From: an uncultured Bryobacterales bacterium
GTDB taxonomy: Bacteria; Acidobacteriota; Terriglobia; Bryobacterales; UBA6623
Direction: 5' to 3'
Assembly (NCBI GenBank): GCA_946887065.1
Contig: CAMPKL010000105.1
Location: 1 to 8,988, forward strand
DNA: 8,988 nucleotides
In this document: one piece after another, positions 5,903-8,988 of the stretch
Layout of the letters: each line of letters opens with the position of its first letter
Position numbering within the stretch: the first letter of the stretch is position 1
Notes under the pieces: generated by a model
The model's input: the letters and a program-made list of their open reading frames with translations, nothing else
Databases searched by the model: none
What the model was told of the DNA's origin: nothing
Program-made: the position numbers and the translations under genes

Positions 5903-7459
5903 TCAGCGCGGCATGACGCGAATCGGCGGAGTCTTTCCTGCGGCGGTCGTGTAGGGCTCGCGCCTGATGACCTCCAGAACGCATCCCTGTCTCCACTGAT
6001 CCGCCATCATCTTGGCTCCCCTCGAATCGCCCGCAAGATAATCCAGAATAGTCTTTGTCAGGCTGGTTTCGTCTCTCAACTCAACTCGCGGACTGACGAG
6101 GATGCCGATTCGGCTCAGTCCTTCCCGCTCTTGCTCGACAAGTTGATAGTCTCCCGGCGACCCCCCATGTCGGCCCGGCAGGACTTCCTCCAACATGGTC
6201 AACACGTTGCTGCCGATGAAGTGCATTCCTCCGGCGGTCAACTTCTCATAACTGCGGATCGTATGCAGCCTTCGCGAGAATCCAAGTTTCTCCATCGCGC
6301 AACCGCACTGACCTTCGGGCATCACACCGTAGTCGCCGATGTCCACGTTCAGCATTAACTTCGGAGTCGTTGGGTGGACCGTCGTTAACAGGAGGGCGTC
6401 CACACGTGTTCCGTCCGGAGCGGATACCTTGTGTTGGTTGACGGCCACCTTGCCCGAGATCAAATGAACCTCATCGATCTCCGAACTGTGGATGCACCCC
6501 ACCCCAAGCTGCCCGGTTTCCGACAGCGAATAACAATTGATCGTGGAGGCGCCTGCCGCCTGGATCTCTCGCAGCTTCGCGCCGGTATTTGCCTCGCCGC
6601 CCACCTCGAAAACCGCTCCCTGGAGCGAGAGCCCTTCTCCCAAGGCCGACCGTGCAACTCGTACGCCGCTGCCTGCCGGGAGCGAAAGTAGAGCCGGCGT
6701 CCCGGCTGAAGTCTTCTCGGCAACCCATCGGGCGACGATCTCAGGAGCTGTCAGCGGGACGTGCTCGGGGCGCGGTATCACGTTCCCGGCCAGACGGCCC
6801 ATTCCCACAGCCATCCCCGTCAACACCGCTGACGGCCACATGCCCCCTGTCCACTCCCGTGCTGTCGGGCTGAACCAACGCTCCAGGGGTTTGCCGAATT
6901 TCGCCGCCCTCAGCGCGTGTTTGATTCCCGACGAACCTGGCGGTACAGGTCGCCACAGCGCATGTGGTCGCCCGAATACTCCTATTTCTTGGTAAAACAG
7001 GCGCCGCACCGCTGCGTCATACACGAGCGCTTCCAGGTCGATGCCCATTCTCCGGCGAGCGCCCGTCGATCCCCCGCTGGAGACTTCGAAATCTCGCGTG
7101 ATCACCGGGTTGTCGAAGTCTTCGGCCTTGACCGCAAGGCTTAGCCCCGGACGCTCGATCGTCCTGTTTCCCTTGAATTCGTCGAATCCAACATGTACTC
7201 CCGCTTCGTACAGTCGCTTCGTTGCCGCTTCCACGCCGTCTGAGAGGACGTCTCGTTCGACGTCCCCATATTCGACGCGTGCATGCTCTAGCAGCCGCCG
7301 ATAAGGGCTGCGTGGATTCGCGTAAACCGCCTGCCGCAATAAAAGTAGAAAATGTTGGTCGCGTAGGCGCTCCGCCTCCGCTACCAAACGGCGGCAGTCC
7401 TCCACCGTGAGCGGGTATTTCAGGTAGCGCCGGATGCCTCCGGCGAACCGGCAGAACAT
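5903..7459 (-). CDS. Adenylate-forming enzyme, CapK/phenylacetate-CoA-ligase-like (ANL superfamily)
   Basis: ANL enzymes activate a carboxylate with ATP as an acyl-adenylate and usually pass it to CoA or another nucleophile. Counted from ATG 7459 the protein has 518 residues. A phosphate-binding loop SSGGSTGARRR lies at 127-137, of the kind found in CapK-like members, with Ala where Pro is common. It is followed by GGEANT (287-292), YSLSETG (310-316, the YGxTE position), VDIGD (372-376, ribose-binding Asp), QCGCAMEKLG and a C-terminal GKTPP (about 508-512), whose Lys fits the adenylation lysine. The machinery therefore looks intact. The roughly 125 residues before the loop are predicted helical and shared with CapK-type proteins; the total is longer than PaaK (about 430). 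A TTG at 7480 with a GGA 7-9 bases upstream is an alternative start adding 7 residues. The stop is one base from the transporter start. The acid substrate is not identifiable. Confidence 0.82.
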   Translation of the reverse strand: MFCRFAGGIRRYLKYPLTVEDCRRLVAEAERLRDQHFLLLLRQAVYANPRSPYRRLLEHARVEYGDVERDVLSDGVEAATKRLYEAGVHVGFDEFKGNRTIERPGLSLAVKAEDFDNPVITRDFEVSSGGSTGARRRMGIDLEALVYDAAVRRLFYQEIGVFGRPHALWRPVPPGSSGIKHALRAAKFGKPLERWFSPTAREWTGGMWPSAVLTGMAVGMGRLAGNVIPRPEHVPLTAPEIVARWVAEKTSAGTPALLSLPAGSGVRVARSALGEGLSLQGAVFEVGGEANTGAKLREIQAAGASTINCYSLSETGQLGVGCIHSSEIDEVHLISGKVAVNQHKVSAPDGTRVDALLLTTVHPTTPKLMLNVDIGDYGVMPEGQCGCAMEKLGFSRRLHTIRSYEKLTAGGMHFIGSNVLTMLEEVLPGRHGGSPGDYQLVEQEREGLSRIGILVSPRVELRDETSLTKTILDYLAGDSRGAKMMADQWRQGCVLEVIRREPYTTAAGKTPPIRVMPR

Positions 7460-7544
7460 TTCAACGTCGCCGCGCGTCAATCATTCCGCCGGCGCAAAGC
7501 TCGCGGCGATCCGCCAATTGTAACGTTTGTTGCGGGGCGAATAG

Positions 7545-8798
7545 TTATTGCCCGCTAACGTCGTAGCACCACAGCGTGCCTAGATCCCGTATGTACAACC
7601 GGCCATTCGCCGCTACCGGATAGGCCCAGGTAAGCTTCGGCTGTCCATTAGTCGCGCTAGGAGGATTCGGCGGCGTGAAGCGGCCCTTTTCCCGGAATGC
7701 CTCCGGCGTGGCTTCGACCAGCGAGACCTCGCTGCTCTCCCAATGCACATAGAAATGGCCGTCCACATATTGGATCGAGCCCGGTCCGCCCGCGGATTGC
7801 CAAAGGACCTTGCCGCTGCGAAAATCCGTAGCCACCAACCCCTCCTGGTTCGTTCCGTAAAGCACGCCGTCGAGCAAGACTTGCCCGCCCATCGTGTTCG
7901 GAGAGGTGCGACTGAAGTACACTTCTTCCGCCTTCGTCCCGCCGTCGCTTATTCGCACTAGTGCGCCTCCAAAACGCCTGGCGTTCGACGAGTAAACATA
8001 GTCGCCGTCTACGATTGGGGTGGGCGGATTCGCGGGGCCCGACGCCGTGCCGTTATACCGCCACAGGAATTCTCCGGTGCTCGCGTCCACGCCGACGATT
8101 CCCTGGTCAAGGAACTGTACATATTGCTTGCGCTCGGCCGCTACCGTCGGAATAGCCGAGGCGAACGCCGCCGGCTCACCGCCGGGCACCGCGGACTTCC
8201 ATATCGTTTCACCACTCATCCTGTTCAGCGCGACGATGGTAGCCTCTGCACCGCCCGGCGTCACGACCAGTACATCCCCGTCGATCAGCGGAGACTCCGC
8301 GTAGGCCCACCTGCCCGACTGTCCGGCGAAATCCTCCAACAGGCTCTTCCGCCATAAGATCTCCCCCGTCGCCGTTTGGATGGACACCAGATCGCCGTTG
8401 GAACTAAGCGCATACAGGACATCACCCACGACAGTGGGGGTTGAACGCGCCGAAGCGTAGGGCGGTTCTTGATCCGGCTTCCCGACCGGACCCATTTCGG
8501 TCGACCAGATTCGGCTGCCGTCGGCCACCGAGAGCGCTGTCACATATTCACTGCCCATGCCGCGGTTGGCGACGATGTAAGCGCGATCGCCCACGACAGC
8601 AACGCTGCCATAGCCGTGTCCCAGATCATCCGCCCGCCACAACAGCTTCGGACCGCTCTCAGGCCAGGACCGAAGTAATCCGGTCTCCTTCGAAATAGCG
8701 GTCCTCTCCGGCCCGCGGAACTGGGGCCAGTCGGCAGCCCCGGCTGTCAGTGCTGCCACGGAAAGGACGGCGGCAAAGCGTGGCGCCAATAAACTCAT
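7545..8798 (-). CDS. Secreted PQQ-like (BamB-type) beta-propeller protein
   Basis: The 417-residue protein begins with a Sec signal peptide (residues 1 to about 21-22, hydrophobic core AAVLSVAALTAGA) followed at once by DWPQFRGPERTA. This is the typical opening of secreted PQQ-binding-like repeat proteins in Acidobacteria and Planctomycetes. Blades recur with the motif [DST]GxxxW: ADGSRIW, ATGEILW, MSGETIW, STGEFLW and RSGKVLW. Each is paired with VGD/DGD-V-Y strands such as VVGDRAYIV and IVDGDYVYSS. It lacks an obvious quinoprotein dehydrogenase active site, and length and repeats favour a binding or scaffold propeller in the periplasm or on the surface over a PQQ enzyme. The ATG at 8798 has the strongest Shine-Dalgarno in the window (AGAGGAG, 4 bases away). 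It is the first gene of the minus-strand block, 85 bases ahead of the adenylate-forming gene. Fold confident, role unknown. Confidence 0.88.
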   Translation of the reverse strand: MSLLAPRFAAVLSVAALTAGAADWPQFRGPERTAISKETGLLRSWPESGPKLLWRADDLGHGYGSVAVVGDRAYIVANRGMGSEYVTALSVADGSRIWSTEMGPVGKPDQEPPYASARSTPTVVGDVLYALSSNGDLVSIQTATGEILWRKSLLEDFAGQSGRWAYAESPLIDGDVLVVTPGGAEATIVALNRMSGETIWKSAVPGGEPAAFASAIPTVAAERKQYVQFLDQGIVGVDASTGEFLWRYNGTASGPANPPTPIVDGDYVYSSNARRFGGALVRISDGGTKAEEVYFSRTSPNTMGGQVLLDGVLYGTNQEGLVATDFRSGKVLWQSAGGPGSIQYVDGHFYVHWESSEVSLVEATPEAFREKGRFTPPNPPSATNGQPKLTWAYPVAANGRLYIRDLGTLWCYDVSGQ

Positions 8799-8802
8799 AG
8801 TT

Positions 8803-8809
8803 CTCCTCT
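8803..8809 (-). promoter_or_regulatory. Strong ribosome binding site for the beta-propeller gene
   Basis: AGAGGAG on the minus strand lies 4 bases before the ATG at 8798. It fixes the start of the propeller gene. It is also the only near-consensus Shine-Dalgarno found in the window; the downstream genes of the block have weak or absent ones. Confidence 0.8.
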
Positions 8810-8819
8810 GATTGCGATG

Positions 8820-8825
8820 ATTCTA
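8820..8825 (-). promoter_or_regulatory. Possible -10 element for the five-gene minus-strand block
   Basis: TAGAAT on the minus strand is 5 of 6 to TATAAT. It would place transcription start near 8813, just ahead of the Shine-Dalgarno. A -35 match is poor: CCCTTG at a 16-base spacing, or TTGGAA at 13. The position between the tRNA gene and the first structural gene is sensible, but read-through from the tRNA promoter is an alternative. Confidence 0.3.
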
Positions 8826-8907
8826 GCCGCGCCACTCGTTCCAAGGGAAACCGGGCATGTTGCGAATACCACGATCGCTGCCGCTGGATGGATGGAGAGA
8901 TGAAGAA

Positions 8908-8985
8908 TGGTGGGCGCGCAGGGACTCGAACCCCGGACCCCCTCGGTGTAAACGAGGTGCTCTGAACCAACTGAGCTACGCGCCC
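8908..8985 (-). tRNA. tRNA-Val (anticodon UAC)
   Basis: A complete 78-base tRNA can be folded on the minus strand. The acceptor stem GGGCGCG pairs with CGCGCCC, followed by discriminator A and an encoded CCA. The D-stem is GCTC/GAGC, the anticodon stem CCTCG/CGAGG encloses the loop TTTACAC, and the T-stem CGGGG/CCCTG has one G-T pair around TTCGAGT. The anticodon TAC decodes valine GUA and, with usual wobble modification, other GUN codons. No split, intron or missing CCA is seen. Confidence 0.96.
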
Positions 8986-8988
8986 GAA

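Noticed and set aside
5894..6358. Plus-strand open frame of 154 codons opposite the adenylate-forming gene
   Set aside because: It overlaps conserved ANL motifs on the other strand and shows no domain of its own.
7481..7544. Possible internal promoter (TACAAT on minus, 7522-7517) and small GGCG/CGCC hairpin between propeller and adenylating genes
   Set aside because: There is no -35 match and the hairpin has a 4-bp stem without a T-tract, so neither a promoter nor a terminator can be supported.
8908..8985. tRNA-Val as an attachment site for an integrated element
   Set aside because: No integrase gene, no duplicated tRNA 3' end and no mobility genes are present in the window.
1..8988. CRISPR array, insertion sequence or defence island
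   Set aside because: No regularly spaced repeats, no transposase or terminal inverted repeats, and no recognised defence effector were seen; the only tandem repeat is the coding 33-bp unit.

Overview
The window is a GC-rich (roughly 60 % by eye), gene-dense bacterial chromosome segment. It holds one complete tRNA gene, six complete protein genes and one gene that runs off the left edge. The likely source is an Acidobacterium of the Solibacter/Bryobacter type, or a similar soil or sediment bacterium. This rests on the style of the proteins: a secreted beta-propeller opening with the WPQFRGP signature common in Acidobacteria, Planctomycetes and Verrucomicrobia, a Tat-exported amidohydrolase, and frequent GTG starts. 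It is an inference from family resemblance, not a phylogenetic result.

Layout, left to right. Positions 1-1594 (minus) encode a HerA/FtsK-type P-loop ATPase, cut by the window edge, with a perfect 33-bp tandem duplication in its C-terminal linker. A divergent intergenic region (1595-1738) separates it from a plus-strand CDP-alcohol phosphatidyltransferase gene (1739-2362), which is PgsA-like but has an unusual active-site spacing. That gene converges, with only 4 bases between the stop codons, on a co-directional minus-strand block of five genes.

The minus-strand block, in transcription order, is: a Sec-exported PQQ-like beta-propeller (8798-7545); a CapK/PaaK-type adenylate-forming enzyme (7459-5903); an Nramp-fold transporter lacking both metal-binding signatures (5901-4615); a Tat-exported amidohydrolase-2 lactonase-like hydrolase (4587-3640); and a class I xylose isomerase with its active site intact (3599-2367). 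Spacings of 85, 1, 27 and 40 bases suggest one transcription unit. A tRNA-Val(UAC) gene lies upstream of the block on the same strand at the right edge.

If the block works as a pathway, two products act outside the cytoplasm (propeller, hydrolase), one spans the membrane (transporter) and two act inside (adenylating enzyme, aldose-ketose isomerase). That would fit uptake and processing of a sugar or sugar-acid derivative. The substrate cannot be read from sequence. There is no CRISPR array, insertion sequence, prophage gene or recognisable defence system here. The most unusual items are the Nramp homologue without its metal ligands, the gene company it keeps, and the altered spacing in the phosphatidyltransferase motif.
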